The position numbers were made by a program, and so were the translations under genes. The notes beneath the pieces are model-generated. The model saw only the letters and a list, made by a program, of their open reading frames with translations. It ran no database searches and had not been told where the DNA came from. 35,859 nt of DNA. Origin: Nostoc sp. XA010 (GTDB lineage: Bacteria > Cyanobacteriota > Cyanobacteriia > Cyanobacteriales > Nostocaceae). This document shows positions 22,636-31,426 of this stretch, one piece after another (positions within the stretch are counted from its first letter, which is position 1; each line of letters starts with the position of its first letter). Where the stretch lies: NCBI RefSeq assembly GCF_020829625.1, contig NZ_JAIVFX010000043.1, forward strand, positions 1 to 35,859, given 5' to 3'.

Positions 22636-24119
22636 TTACTCAAAAATATTTGGAGTCTAAACTCCGGTATGCTACTGCTATCCTACACAATACTATTGCT
22701 CCTAGTGACTGTATAAATTACATTTCCAGCTTTTTATTTCTCAAGCGCTTGTCAGACGTATTTGAGGAGGAAGCTGAAAACATTGAGGCGGAAACAGGTG
22801 ATTACGAGTTGGCTTGGAATGAGCCAGATGAACACACTTTTTTTGTGCCTAAAGAAGCCAGATGGGGAAATTTGCAGTTGTTTACGGAAAACATTGGAGC
22901 GCAACTCAATGAAGTAGTTAGAACAATTGAATATCATAACCGTAAGTTACAAGGAATACTGTCGAATATTGACTTTAACGACGAGAGAAAAATGGGTAGC
23001 CGCATACAACAAGACAATATTCTTAGTAACTTAATTATACATTTTTCCGATTTGAACTTACGTAATAGTAATTTATCGGAACCTGATGTATTAGGACAAG
23101 TTTATAAATTTCTACTCAAGATGTTTGCAGAAAAAACTGGCAAGAAAGGAGGTGAATTTTACACACCGCATAAAATAGTAGAATTAATAGTACAGTTGCT
23201 AAATCCACAAGAAGGAATGCGAATTTGCGATCCTACGTGTGGAACCGGGAGTATGTTAATTGAATGCGCTAAAAATATTAGATCACAAGGAGGTAACTCG
23301 CGCAATATTTCGCTTTATGGGCAAGAAATAAATCTGGCAACCTGGAATATTGCTCAGATAAATATGTTCTTACATAACATTTTTGATTTCGATATCCGTA
23401 AGGGAGATGTAATTCGTCAACCCGCGTTATTGGAAAATGATAATTTGATGCTATTTGACCTTGTAGTTGCTCATCCTCCATTAGGTCTTAGAAACTGGGG
23501 CTACGAAGAGGTGCAATATGATAGTTATCATCGTTTTGAGTATGGCATTCCTCCACAAAGCCAAAGTGATTTTGCTTTTATTGAGCATATAATAGCCACA
23601 TTAAAGAAAACTGGACGAGCTGGATTATTGGTGTCGCAAGGAGTTCTCTTTCGAGGTGGAAATGAGAAAAAAATTCGTAAAGCATTAGTTCACGAAGACT
23701 TGATTGAGACGGTAATTGGTCTGCCACCTAACTTGTTATATAGCTCTCGCATTCCTGTAATAATTTTAATTTTTAACCGTCATAAGCATAAAGACATTAA
23801 AGGCAAACTCCTGTTTATTGATGCCAGTTGCGAATACCAGCAAGGAAAACCAATTAATCAGTTGCGAGATAAAGATATTGCTCATATAGTTAATGTATAT
23901 AAAAATTTTATAAATGAGGATAAATATGCTACTGTGGTGTCAATAGAAGATGTCATAACTAATGACTATAATCTCAATTTTAGCCGTTATGTAAATACAA
24001 GTGAGCCTGAGAAACTAATTGATGTTGAGGCTGAGATGAGAAATGTGCAAGAGCTAGAGAATAAGCGGGCTGAAGCAGAAAAGGCAATGGATTATTTGTT
24101 GAAAAAATTAGGTTTTTAA
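22632..24119 (+). CDS. hsdM: HsdM-like protein with degenerate catalytic motif (HPPL in place of NPPF)
   Basis: 495 residues from ATG 22632; the longer frame from 22533 lies inside hsdS. The overall HsdM layout is retained: N-terminal helical domain, GGEFYTPHK motif X, SAM motif I DPTCGTGSML from D200. The catalytic motif IV at 281-284 reads HPPL, where intact paralogues on this plasmid have NPPF and NPPY (the NPPY also at 281-284). The Asn that contacts the target adenine is His, from a CAT codon one base from AAT, and the aromatic residue is Leu. N6-adenine transfer is expected to fail while SAM, DNA and S-subunit contacts may remain. The gene is otherwise undamaged, arguing for a kept structural role. 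Confidence 0.85.
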   Translation: MITQKYLESKLRYATAILHNTIAPSDCINYISSFLFLKRLSDVFEEEAENIEAETGDYELAWNEPDEHTFFVPKEARWGNLQLFTENIGAQLNEVVRTIEYHNRKLQGILSNIDFNDERKMGSRIQQDNILSNLIIHFSDLNLRNSNLSEPDVLGQVYKFLLKMFAEKTGKKGGEFYTPHKIVELIVQLLNPQEGMRICDPTCGTGSMLIECAKNIRSQGGNSRNISLYGQEINLATWNIAQINMFLHNIFDFDIRKGDVIRQPALLENDNLMLFDLVVAHPPLGLRNWGYEEVQYDSYHRFEYGIPPQSQSDFAFIEHIIATLKKTGRAGLLVSQGVLFRGGNEKKIRKALVHEDLIETVIGLPPNLLYSSRIPVIILIFNRHKHKDIKGKLLFIDASCEYQQGKPINQLRDKDIAHIVNVYKNFINEDKYATVVSIEDVITNDYNLNFSRYVNTSEPEKLIDVEAEMRNVQELENKRAEAEKAMDYLLKKLGF

Positions 24120-24272
24120 TTTTAAATCGTTGAATTTGCAAATGATGTCATCTAGATATAGTTAATATTAAAAACTTAGACAACACTTACACCAAAAAAG
24201 TTAAGAAAACAGCTTCAGGCAATGTAGATTAGTGAAAGTTTGATAGATTATTAATTTTAATCAAGAGACAGC

Positions 24273-27152
24273 ATGAAAAAAGAAAATTCTATAGAAGAGC
24301 AAATTATTGAATTTCTAAAAGTTTTAGGTTATCGTTATTTAGAAACTTCTACTGTAGAATCATTACGAGTAACTCAGCATAGTTGCATTCTCATAAAACT
24401 TCTACAAAAATCTTTACTGCGTTTGAACCCTTGGCTTTCTGATGACAGCCTCAACCAAGCCATTAGTGCCATCACTAGAATTAACGCTACCAATCTAATA
24501 GAAGCGAATGAACTGATTTATTACACTATTACTCATGGCACAACAGTTTTACAGAAATTAAATAGTGGCACAGTTAATCAAAGCATTAAATACATTGATT
24601 TTGATAATCCAAATAATAACGATTATGTTGTCACTCGGCAATTTAAAATTCAGGTAGCCCAGGAATATTTTATTCTTGACATTGTAGTTTTTATTAATGG
24701 TTTACCCCTTGCTATTTTTGAATGTAAAAGCCCTTCTATTAATAATTCTATTACTGAATGTGTGGAGCAACTTTTAAGGTATCAAAAAATAGAAGAAAAA
24801 GGGCAAGTAGGAAGTATATCTTCTGTTTTTAGTATTGCACAGATATTAATTGCTAGTTGCTCTGAACAAGCTGTCTTTGGCTCAATAAGTAACCCTAGCT
24901 ATCGCTACGCTACTTTTCCTGTACCATATCCAATGACTTCGGCTCGCTTCACTCGGTTTCTAAATCGTCAGCCAAATGCCCAAGATATCTTAATTTATAG
25001 CTTATTAGAACCGAGCAACTTATTAGAATATATTCGTAATTTTATTGTTTTTGAAGTAAATACAGGACATAAGCTTAAAATACTTGCTCGTTACCACCAG
25101 CGTATTGCTGTAGATCAAGCTGTTCAGCGTATTCTATCGAACAATACTCCTACTGAGCGTGGAGGTATTATTTGTCATTCTCAAGGATCTGGTAAAACCT
25201 TAACAATTGCTTTGCTTGTCCAAAAATTGCGTCAGGAATCTCTAAAACTAAATAATCCCACTATAGTTATAGTTACTGACCGTATCGACCTTGATAATCA
25301 GATTGCAGATTTTTTCAGAAGAGTAAACTTATCCAATTTCCGAAGAGCTGAGAGCATTCAGCATCTAGGTGAATTGTTAAATAAAGGTCAGGGTATTACT
25401 ATACTTACCACTTTACAAAAGTTTTATGACGGTGGACGTATCAGCAAAAGTATTAATCCTAGCTCAAATGTAATTGTTATTGTTGATGAAGCTCATCGTA
25501 ATCAATATGGTGCAATGGCAGCCAGTATGCGAGAAGCATTACCTCAAGCAATTTTTATTGCCTTTACTGGCACACCTATAGATATAAGAGATCGCAGCAC
25601 TTTGCTATTATTTGGGAATTATATACATAAATATAGTATTCAAGAATCAGTGCAAGATAAAGTTACTGTTCCTATTTTTTACGAGCATAGAAATACAGAA
25701 CAATTTGGTTTTCGTGAATATGATTTTAGAGAAGAGGAATTAGTTCAGCATAAAAGTATTACGTTAGAAAGCATTGCTACTGGAATTGAAAGAATTTCTA
25801 AAATCGCTTTAGACTTAGTACAACATTTTGAACAGACAATTAGACCAAATGGCTTTAAAGGGCAGATTGTCACTTATAATCGTTTAGCTGCTGTACGTTA
25901 CAAAGCAGAGCTTGACAAACTGAATGCGCCTGAATCAGCAGTTATATTTACTTCATCTAGGAATGATAATGAGGAAATAGCTGCCTACTATACCACCTCA
26001 GCAGAACGTAAAAAATTAATTACTCGCTTTCAAAATCCTGAAGATCCCCTTAGACTTTTGATTGTTGTTGATATGCTGTTAGCTGGATTTGATGCACCTA
26101 TTGAACAAGTTATTTATTTAGACGCTCCACTTAAAGGGCATACTTTACTGCAAGCAATTGCTCGTGTTAACCGCCCTTACCCAGGTAAAAATTCAGGATT
26201 AATTGTTGATTATTGGGGAGTGTATCAACACCTTCATGATGCACTAATAATGTTTGACACACAAGAACTGAACGAAATGATTCAAGAAAAAGATAGCGAG
26301 TTATCCATTTTAAAAGTTCATCACCGCTCAGTTATGCGTTTATTTGATAACATCTCTCTTGATGACTATGATGTATTATTGCAAGTAATTCAGGCAGAAG
26401 ATGAGCGAGCAAAATTTGACCAAGCTTTTAAAGCCTTCGCTCAAAGTTTGGATTTAATGTATCCTGACTCTAGTGTTTTACCTTTTGTAGATGATTTTAA
26501 ACAGTTAGGAAAGATTCGTGAACTTGCTCGCAGTCATTTTCAGGACTATAGTTTGGATTGGAATGATATACCCTTTAAAGTGCGCTGCTTGATAGAAGAT
26601 GTTAAACCGATTATCGCACCCATATCTATCTTTTCTGCGGAGTTTAACAAAGAATTAGAGTGTCTGCGCTCTGATGAGGTCAAAATTAGCAAAATTGCTC
26701 ACGCAATCAATTACTTCATTCAGATCCATGCCTCAGAAAATCCAGTTTTTTATAATTCTATCAAAGAACGCTTAGAGAAAATTCTCCAGGATTCGCAGCA
26801 AAATAGCTTATTTTACAGCGAGCAATTACGTCAGATCATAGATTTAAAGGAAGAGTTATATAGTGGTATTAGCAATGCTAGCAAGCAATTGGGTTTATAT
26901 GAAACTACTTATGCTTTTTATCTATTACTAGAACAAAATGGGATAGAACAAGCGCTCACTATTGATGTAGCCAAAGAAATTGAATCAACTTTACAAAGTT
27001 TGATTGTTGTAGATTGGGTAAACAAAGAAGATGTACAACGTGAAATGCGTAAGCATTTGCGTCGATTACTGATAGGTCAAGGGATAAAGCGAGACGCAAT
27101 AGAGCCTCTAATTTATCAATTAATGGAAGCGGCGCGAGCAAATCTAATATGA
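24273..27152 (+). CDS. hsdR: Type I restriction subunit HsdR (second system)
   Basis: 959 residues, full length. N-terminal PD-(D/E)XK nuclease with D136 and E150-C-K152 (LDIVVFINGLPLAIFECK). The SF2 translocase follows: Walker A SQGSGKT with K308, VDEAH, FTGTP, and motif VI QAIARVNR, then the C-terminal helical region that docks on HsdM. All motifs for DNA translocation and cutting are present. It lies 153 bp downstream of the hsdM-like gene with an AAGAGA box before its ATG and may have its own promoter in that AT-rich gap. An intact cutter beside a probably inactive methylase is unusual, because host protection must come from elsewhere. Confidence 0.92.
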   Translation: MKKENSIEEQIIEFLKVLGYRYLETSTVESLRVTQHSCILIKLLQKSLLRLNPWLSDDSLNQAISAITRINATNLIEANELIYYTITHGTTVLQKLNSGTVNQSIKYIDFDNPNNNDYVVTRQFKIQVAQEYFILDIVVFINGLPLAIFECKSPSINNSITECVEQLLRYQKIEEKGQVGSISSVFSIAQILIASCSEQAVFGSISNPSYRYATFPVPYPMTSARFTRFLNRQPNAQDILIYSLLEPSNLLEYIRNFIVFEVNTGHKLKILARYHQRIAVDQAVQRILSNNTPTERGGIICHSQGSGKTLTIALLVQKLRQESLKLNNPTIVIVTDRIDLDNQIADFFRRVNLSNFRRAESIQHLGELLNKGQGITILTTLQKFYDGGRISKSINPSSNVIVIVDEAHRNQYGAMAASMREALPQAIFIAFTGTPIDIRDRSTLLLFGNYIHKYSIQESVQDKVTVPIFYEHRNTEQFGFREYDFREEELVQHKSITLESIATGIERISKIALDLVQHFEQTIRPNGFKGQIVTYNRLAAVRYKAELDKLNAPESAVIFTSSRNDNEEIAAYYTTSAERKKLITRFQNPEDPLRLLIVVDMLLAGFDAPIEQVIYLDAPLKGHTLLQAIARVNRPYPGKNSGLIVDYWGVYQHLHDALIMFDTQELNEMIQEKDSELSILKVHHRSVMRLFDNISLDDYDVLLQVIQAEDERAKFDQAFKAFAQSLDLMYPDSSVLPFVDDFKQLGKIRELARSHFQDYSLDWNDIPFKVRCLIEDVKPIIAPISIFSAEFNKELECLRSDEVKISKIAHAINYFIQIHASENPVFYNSIKERLEKILQDSQQNSLFYSEQLRQIIDLKEELYSGISNASKQLGLYETTYAFYLLLEQNGIEQALTIDVAKEIESTLQSLIVVDWVNKEDVQREMRKHLRRLLIGQGIKRDAIEPLIYQLMEAARANLI

Positions 27153-27239
27153 AAATTTATAATTCGATACAGGCTTTCCCATATAAATTTTTCCCATCTA
27201 CAATTGAGCCGGGTATCTTGATGGCTACCCTTCTTGTCC

Positions 27240-27325
27240 TCACGCCGCCGAATCCTTGTACAATAACTCTGCCTGTTGCAAGCACCGTCGCCGTCGTTTT
27301 CTCCTGCTTGTCATTGCTGCGGATG
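27240..27325 (-). pseudogene. Frameshifted relic of an HsdR C-terminus
   Basis: On the minus strand the sequence reads KQEKTTATVL, then after a one-base shift QQAELLYKDSAA and stop (27240-27242). It parallels the better-preserved relic at 28869-29013 (KQEKATVTALQQAELLFKD). It lies directly after the intact hsdR but on the opposite strand, so it is not part of it. Probably debris of a lost Type I system. Confidence 0.45.
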
Positions 27326-27568
27326 GTTTGAAGAAGGAATCCAATAACCTACATAAGCACCAACAACAACCTTGGCTAAATCCAAGAAAGTATTACGACT
27401 AGCTTTATCTATAAAAGCCAGTCCAAGTAATCCAAAAACAAATGAGATTACCACTACAGAGAGGAGCCAATCTCTAGATTTACGATTCTTAAAAGACAGC
27501 AACCTGCTTATAAACGGCAGTATACAGATTATGGGGTGGCTTAGATTGGTAAAATAAATTAATTGCAA
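27311..27568 (-). CDS. Small hydrophobic membrane protein
   Basis: Up to 85 residues if it starts at TTG 27568; a TTG about 22 codons in is also possible, so the start is uncertain and no ATG exists. Two hydrophobic stretches (WLLSVVVISFVFGLLGLAF and FLDLAKVVVGAYVGYWI) joined by a charged IDKASRNT loop suggest two membrane helices. No family recognised. It diverges from the small gene at 27585 and its end overlaps the frameshifted HsdR relic. Confidence 0.4.
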   Translation of the reverse strand: MQLIYFTNLSHPIICILPFISRLLSFKNRKSRDWLLSVVVISFVFGLLGLAFIDKASRNTFLDLAKVVVGAYVGYWIPSSNHPQQ

Positions 27569-27584
27569 ATAATAGGGTGAAAGT

Positions 27585-27794
27585 ATGACACTAGCTGAAT
27601 TATTACCTGCTGTCCGGCAGCTTTCTCAAGTTGAGAAACTGAAGCTAATTCGCATTTTGGCAGAAGATTTAGATACCAGCGAGGATATTACACCGCTACA
27701 GCCGTTTAAGACCTATGATTTACCAACACCTTATGATACTTTTGGGGCTGGTGCAATCTTGATGGAAGCAATACAGCCTGTAGAACCTTCCTAA
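27585..27794 (+). CDS. Small conserved cyanobacterial hypothetical protein (antitoxin-like)
   Basis: 69 residues with a good GGGTGA ribosome-binding site. The start MTLAELLPAVRQLSQVEKLK and the end TPYDTFGAGAILMEA follow a pattern I recall from many small cyanobacterial proteins, often next to toxin-like genes. Helical N-terminus and extended C-terminus as in small antitoxins. No toxin gene follows, only a convergent gene at 27814, so an orphan antitoxin is possible but unproven. Confidence 0.6.
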   Translation: MTLAELLPAVRQLSQVEKLKLIRILAEDLDTSEDITPLQPFKTYDLPTPYDTFGAGAILMEAIQPVEPS

Positions 27795-27813
27795 TTTTAT
27801 GCGATTTCGATAT

Positions 27814-28329
27814 TCAACTACCAATCCATCTCAAAATGAGTTTGAAAATTGGTAAATCATGGCTCACGTCAGATTCAGGGGGTCTTTGAAAAAACCAGCA
27901 GCCTCGGATTCCATCTCGCTTGTACTTGGCTTGTCTATCCTGCGTAACTTCTTTTGTTTGAGGACTCCACTGTACTTCAAAGGCAATCTGGATTAAACCT
28001 TGTTTACCCGGCTTAGTGGCTAAAACATCAGCACGCCAATCGGAACCAGCAACTTCTGTTTTTGCATCGTATCCTAAACGTTGGCATACGCGAAGAATTT
28101 CAGTTTTAGCTAAAAGATGCTGCCAAGTTTCTGGTTTCCAATCACAACCCGTTTTGTGTTTGTGGACAAAATGCTTAGTGCTTTGCTTAGAAGTGCGTAG
28201 ATATCCATCTGCCCCGCAGCAGGGTAAACAGACCTGTTTATTACGCTGAAGTTTCAAAGCTTCCCAGTCACCATCTGATATTAAAGGTGCTAGCACTTCT
28301 TGTTCATCAATGAAAGCTCTAAGCGGCAT
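27814..28329 (-). CDS. CoiA-like nuclease-family protein with zinc-binding N-terminus
   Basis: 171 residues. A Cys/His cluster (CLPCCG, then HFVHKHKTGC) suggests a zinc-binding module. The following core, DWRADVLATKPGKQGLIQIA then FEVQWSPQT, fits the D-x(n)-E-x-Q variant of the PD-(D/E)XK fold seen in competence-protein CoiA-like families. CoiA is linked to handling of incoming single-stranded DNA; plasmid copies are usually of unknown role. The gene follows the glycine-rich membrane protein by 7 bp, so the two are likely co-transcribed. Confidence 0.65.
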   Translation of the reverse strand: MPLRAFIDEQEVLAPLISDGDWEALKLQRNKQVCLPCCGADGYLRTSKQSTKHFVHKHKTGCDWKPETWQHLLAKTEILRVCQRLGYDAKTEVAGSDWRADVLATKPGKQGLIQIAFEVQWSPQTKEVTQDRQAKYKRDGIRGCWFFQRPPESDVSHDLPIFKLILRWIGS

Positions 28330-28336
28330 TTTTTAA

Positions 28337-28735
28337 CTAGTCCGATCTGTAAATTTTGTCAGGATACATATTTTCAAAATAGGCAATAGCAGCTTCTCCA
28401 AATGCTTTAACTGCACCAGCCCCAATCGCTGGTTGAACAACTTGCCCGATACCGGGAATAAATCCTGCTATAGTACCGCCCATTCTGAAAAGTAACTGCC
28501 CTCCACCCATCGCTATAATCGCACCAGCAACTGCTCCTGCACCACCGGCGGGGATTAAATCAACATTATAAACTTGGGCAATCCGAGTTACTACAGATGC
28601 CTGTACAGCAATTAAACCAGCATTAAAGGTGAACGCACCAATAACAGGAACACCACCAGCAACTCCTACTGCGGCTCCACCACCCATCATTAACCAAAGT
28701 TCGTCTCTGGCTTGGTCACGACAATATTTAGGCAT
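28337..28735 (-). CDS. Glycine-rich membrane-associated protein (DUF697-like)
   Basis: 132 residues, rich in Gly and Ala, with repeated hydrophobic hairpins (MMGGGAAVGVAGGVPVIGAF and others), the central ASVVTRIAQVYNVDL segment, and a charged C-terminus. This pattern resembles DUF697/YcjF-type domains that insert into membranes, often tied to dynamin-like or Ras-like GTPases. Only the membrane-type domain is present here. It is paired 7 bp upstream of the CoiA-like gene. The assignment is by pattern and its function is unknown. Confidence 0.5.
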   Translation of the reverse strand: MPKYCRDQARDELWLMMGGGAAVGVAGGVPVIGAFTFNAGLIAVQASVVTRIAQVYNVDLIPAGGAGAVAGAIIAMGGGQLLFRMGGTIAGFIPGIGQVVQPAIGAGAVKAFGEAAIAYFENMYPDKIYRSD

Positions 28736-28868
28736 AAAATTACGTTGAAATTGGAGCAGTGATAGGAGTTACAGATAATCCCTATAGTTAAAATGCCCAA
28801 TTAAACCGATAAAATTAATCTACTCTTTAAGCTGAACCAGTACCAGAAAGCGCGATCGCTATCAAAGC

Positions 28869-29013
28869 TCATACAGCCCAATCTTTGAACAGTAACTCTG
28901 CCTGTTGCAGCGCTGTCACCGTCGCCTTCTCCTGCTTCTCTGGTGGATAACCATTAATGGCGAGGTGCGATTGCAGTTCCCCACAACTAAAGTACTCTAT
29001 AAGATATGCGTCA
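28869..29013 (-). pseudogene. Relic of an HsdR C-terminus (GYPPEKQEKAT type)
   Basis: An open minus frame of 47 codons reads AYLIEYFSCGELQSHLAIN, then GYPPEKQEKATVTALQQAEL, LFKDWAV and stop. The GYPPEKQEKAT...LQQAEL pattern resembles the extreme C-terminus of one group of Type I restriction R subunits, from memory. No start and no upstream domains remain. A second, shorter and frameshifted copy lies at 27240-27325. Neither matches the C-termini of the two intact HsdR proteins here, so they stem from further, lost systems. The rest of 28736-28868 shows nothing recognisable. Confidence 0.45.
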
Positions 29014-29025
29014 CCTCAAAACAAC

Positions 29026-30225
29026 TCATTCAACAGGAGAAATACTATTTTTGGCAATAGGATGAAGGCGGTTTGTTAAAGCTTCTAACTCGCCGCCAGC
29101 AAGCAGCAATTCAATAACTTCACGGCCATGCAGAATAAATCTGTCAACTTGCTCTTCAAACGTTATAGTACCTCGTAAGACCTCTGCTAAAGGTTTTCTT
29201 AAATGAAGAGGATGCCAAGGATTTGATCTCGCTACGTCAAATCTGTGATCGTGAAAATCCCATGCCCTTGAATTCTCTTTTAATCTTGAGCGCAATTTAG
29301 TATATTCATCAGAATGAAAAAATTCGCCTTCAAATGACTTCCATTTCCTTATATCAAAACCTAAAATTAAACAAAAATCTGGCCCGAGATGTAAATTTGA
29401 AGGTTGCACTTTAAAATCGGAGCCATCTAGAAGAGTACCAACGAATATACTCGGAAAGGAAACATCTAAAATTTCTAGCCCTAATCGCCCAAACTGATGT
29501 TGATATTTCGCTGGCATAGAGTGAATAGGTGCATCTTTGTTAAATCCAATTCTTTCTAATACCCAACGCCAATCTACTTCAGCAGCACGTAAGGTTATGT
29601 TCTTCAGGTTAGACTGTAGTGATTTAGCAGGGAAATAAGAAACTATACTTTCATAAGAAACTGGTGCTGCTGGGCCTAAATTTTCCTCAGCAAGCATATC
29701 TATAAAATCACGAACCAGACTATCATCTGATTTTGTTTCTAACCAATGCTTCAAAAATTTATATATATCACTCCAAGTCAGAGCTAAGTCAGGATTTTGT
29801 TGATGTTGTCGAGTTAATCCAGTAATAAGAATTAATTTATATCGTCCTTGTGACCACTTTAAGTTTGCATAGTTACGATATCTATCTAGTTGCCCTGGAC
29901 TGAGATTTGACCATACCTTGTGTTCAAATATCAGGGCAAATTGTCCCCAATCTGCCAACATATCTATTTGTCCACCAGGGAAGGTATATTGTGTTTTCCA
30001 CTCTGGTAGTATATGAGTTAAAGGAAGAGGTTCTGGTAATTTTAAACTGAGATAATCTACAAATTCACGGGCAAGCATCTCTTTATTTCTCAGCAGCCAA
30101 GCAAAACCTTCAGTCAGAAAATTCTCAATTGGATCAAGCTCTTGGCTTTTGGGATATTTACGTAGTGCGCTAAACAAGCTATCTGACAAGCCTCTATTCT
30201 CCATAGTTTTAAAAGCCTTCAACAT
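29026..30225 (-). CDS. PD-(D/E)XK nuclease family protein (PDDEXK_4-type)
   Basis: 399 residues from ATG 30225; MENRG at 30204 is an alternative start. The N-terminal third matches the layout of PDDEXK_4 proteins: an E-rich helix around IENFLTEGFAWLL, then the catalytic core GGQIDMLADWGQFALIFEHK (D, then E-x-K), followed by the helix LSPGQLDRYRNY. The C-terminal half (about 200-399) has no recognised domain. Such proteins occur singly in bacterial accessory regions and are thought to be defence or mobile-element nucleases. It stands alone between the small-gene cluster and parB. Confidence 0.7.
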   Translation of the reverse strand: MLKAFKTMENRGLSDSLFSALRKYPKSQELDPIENFLTEGFAWLLRNKEMLAREFVDYLSLKLPEPLPLTHILPEWKTQYTFPGGQIDMLADWGQFALIFEHKVWSNLSPGQLDRYRNYANLKWSQGRYKLILITGLTRQHQQNPDLALTWSDIYKFLKHWLETKSDDSLVRDFIDMLAEENLGPAAPVSYESIVSYFPAKSLQSNLKNITLRAAEVDWRWVLERIGFNKDAPIHSMPAKYQHQFGRLGLEILDVSFPSIFVGTLLDGSDFKVQPSNLHLGPDFCLILGFDIRKWKSFEGEFFHSDEYTKLRSRLKENSRAWDFHDHRFDVARSNPWHPLHLRKPLAEVLRGTITFEEQVDRFILHGREVIELLLAGGELEALTNRLHPIAKNSISPVE

Positions 30226-30478
30226 AGCATATAGATAAAGGTAGTGTCATGAATGCGATCGCGCTACACTCAACAATTAGCGATCGCCTTGATTAGTAAG
30301 TTGCCCCGTCAGCGTCGTGAAATTGATTAGTGCGGTATCCCTTGCTACCAGTCTCACCGAAGGTATCCTTGCTGCCTAAGCGTGGTGAAGTGACAGTGGT
30401 TACTATCCCGTTCACGAGATTAGAGACTTAATATAATAAAAGGCTCACATCAAGCTTCTCAATAATCACTGTGACTTA
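30226..30478. promoter_or_regulatory. Gap downstream of parB with a candidate centromere-like inverted repeat
   Basis: No gene here. GAAGTGACAGTGGTTA (30387-30402) and TAATCACTGTGACTTA (30463-30478) form an inverted pair matching at 13 of 16 positions, 60 bp apart, the second overlapping the parB stop. Two HIP1 octamers lie at about 30258 and 30281. Inverted repeats flanking parAB are where plasmid ParB-binding sites are usually found, so this is a candidate parS. Only two arms are seen, so confidence is low. Confidence 0.35.
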
Positions 30479-31426
30479 CGAATTTGTCTGGTCAAAATCT
30501 TTTTCATCTGTAACTAAGGCTTCCAGCCTTTTCAAGAGTGTCTGCACTTGTTTCCATTTTTTGGGATTCTCCCAAATTTTTGATTGAGTGATCTGACGGG
30601 TAATAGTTTTAATTACGGCTTGCGGCGACTCAGGATCTAGTGAAGGTTGCAGTATTTTAACTCGCTCTCGAATTTCACTAAGAGACAAATCGGCTGCAAT
30701 AGCTTCTTTTAACAATAATTGTCTCTGTTCTTTATCTTTGACTCTGGCAATCAGTTGAGCTTTGGTGTAAGCAATTTTACCGGAACGGAGTGCTGATAAA
30801 ATATCTGCTGGCAACTTCAGCAATGGCAAGCGGCTGGAAACAAAAGATTCCCAACTTAGCTTACCTAATTCCTCGAAAACCGCCATTATTGCTTGACCTT
30901 GTTCATTGCCCAAAACGTTTTGGGCAACTTTTCCTTTAGCTTCGTGTTGCATTCGGTAAAGTAGGTTAGGAACCTCTCCTACTGGCATATTCAACTGAAT
31001 AGACAGGAGTTGCAGTATTCCTTCTGTCTCCTCTACAGGGTTAAGGTCTTCTCGGAGCAGGTTTTCTACAAGCGCCAGTTGCAGTGCTTGATCCGGAGTA
31101 AGTTCACGAATGGTAACAGGAACTTCCTTGAGTTTAGCCGCTATAGCTGCTCGATAGCGTCTTTCTCCGGCAACCAACTCATACTGATTTTCTAGATCGG
31201 GGAGGGGGCGGACAAGCAGGTTTTCCAAAATCCCGTGAGTTTTGATGGATTGAACTAGCTGCTTATGCTTAACGGGATCGAAGTAGCGGCGGGGTTGCTT
31301 TTTAGGCAGAGAAATAGAATCGATGGGCAATAGTAGTGGGTCTGTTGATGGCTGCTCATCTCCCATCAATACGCTGATATCGGCTTTAGCTTTGTAAGGT
31401 TGTTCTGTTTTACGGGGTCGAACCAT
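30476..31426 (-). CDS. parB: Plasmid partition protein ParB
   Basis: 316 residues. ParB/Spo0J N-terminal CTP-binding domain with KKQPRRYF at 42-49, GERRYRA at 87-93 and ENLLREDLNPVE at 121-132; a helix-turn-helix region around 180-260 including ALRSGKIAYTKAQLIARV; and a basic C-terminal tail. It binds the plasmid centromere and works with ParA to segregate plasmid copies. Its ATG shares a base with the parA stop (TAATG), so the two are translationally coupled. Confidence 0.92.
   Translation of the reverse strand: MVRPRKTEQPYKAKADISVLMGDEQPSTDPLLLPIDSISLPKKQPRRYFDPVKHKQLVQSIKTHGILENLLVRPLPDLENQYELVAGERRYRAAIAAKLKEVPVTIRELTPDQALQLALVENLLREDLNPVEETEGILQLLSIQLNMPVGEVPNLLYRMQHEAKGKVAQNVLGNEQGQAIMAVFEELGKLSWESFVSSRLPLLKLPADILSALRSGKIAYTKAQLIARVKDKEQRQLLLKEAIAADLSLSEIRERVKILQPSLDPESPQAVIKTITRQITQSKIWENPKKWKQVQTLLKRLEALVTDEKDFDQTNS

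Noticed and set aside
27149..27331. Plus-strand 60-codon ORF after hsdR
   Set aside because: It lies opposite the HsdR C-terminal relic and has no coding character of its own.
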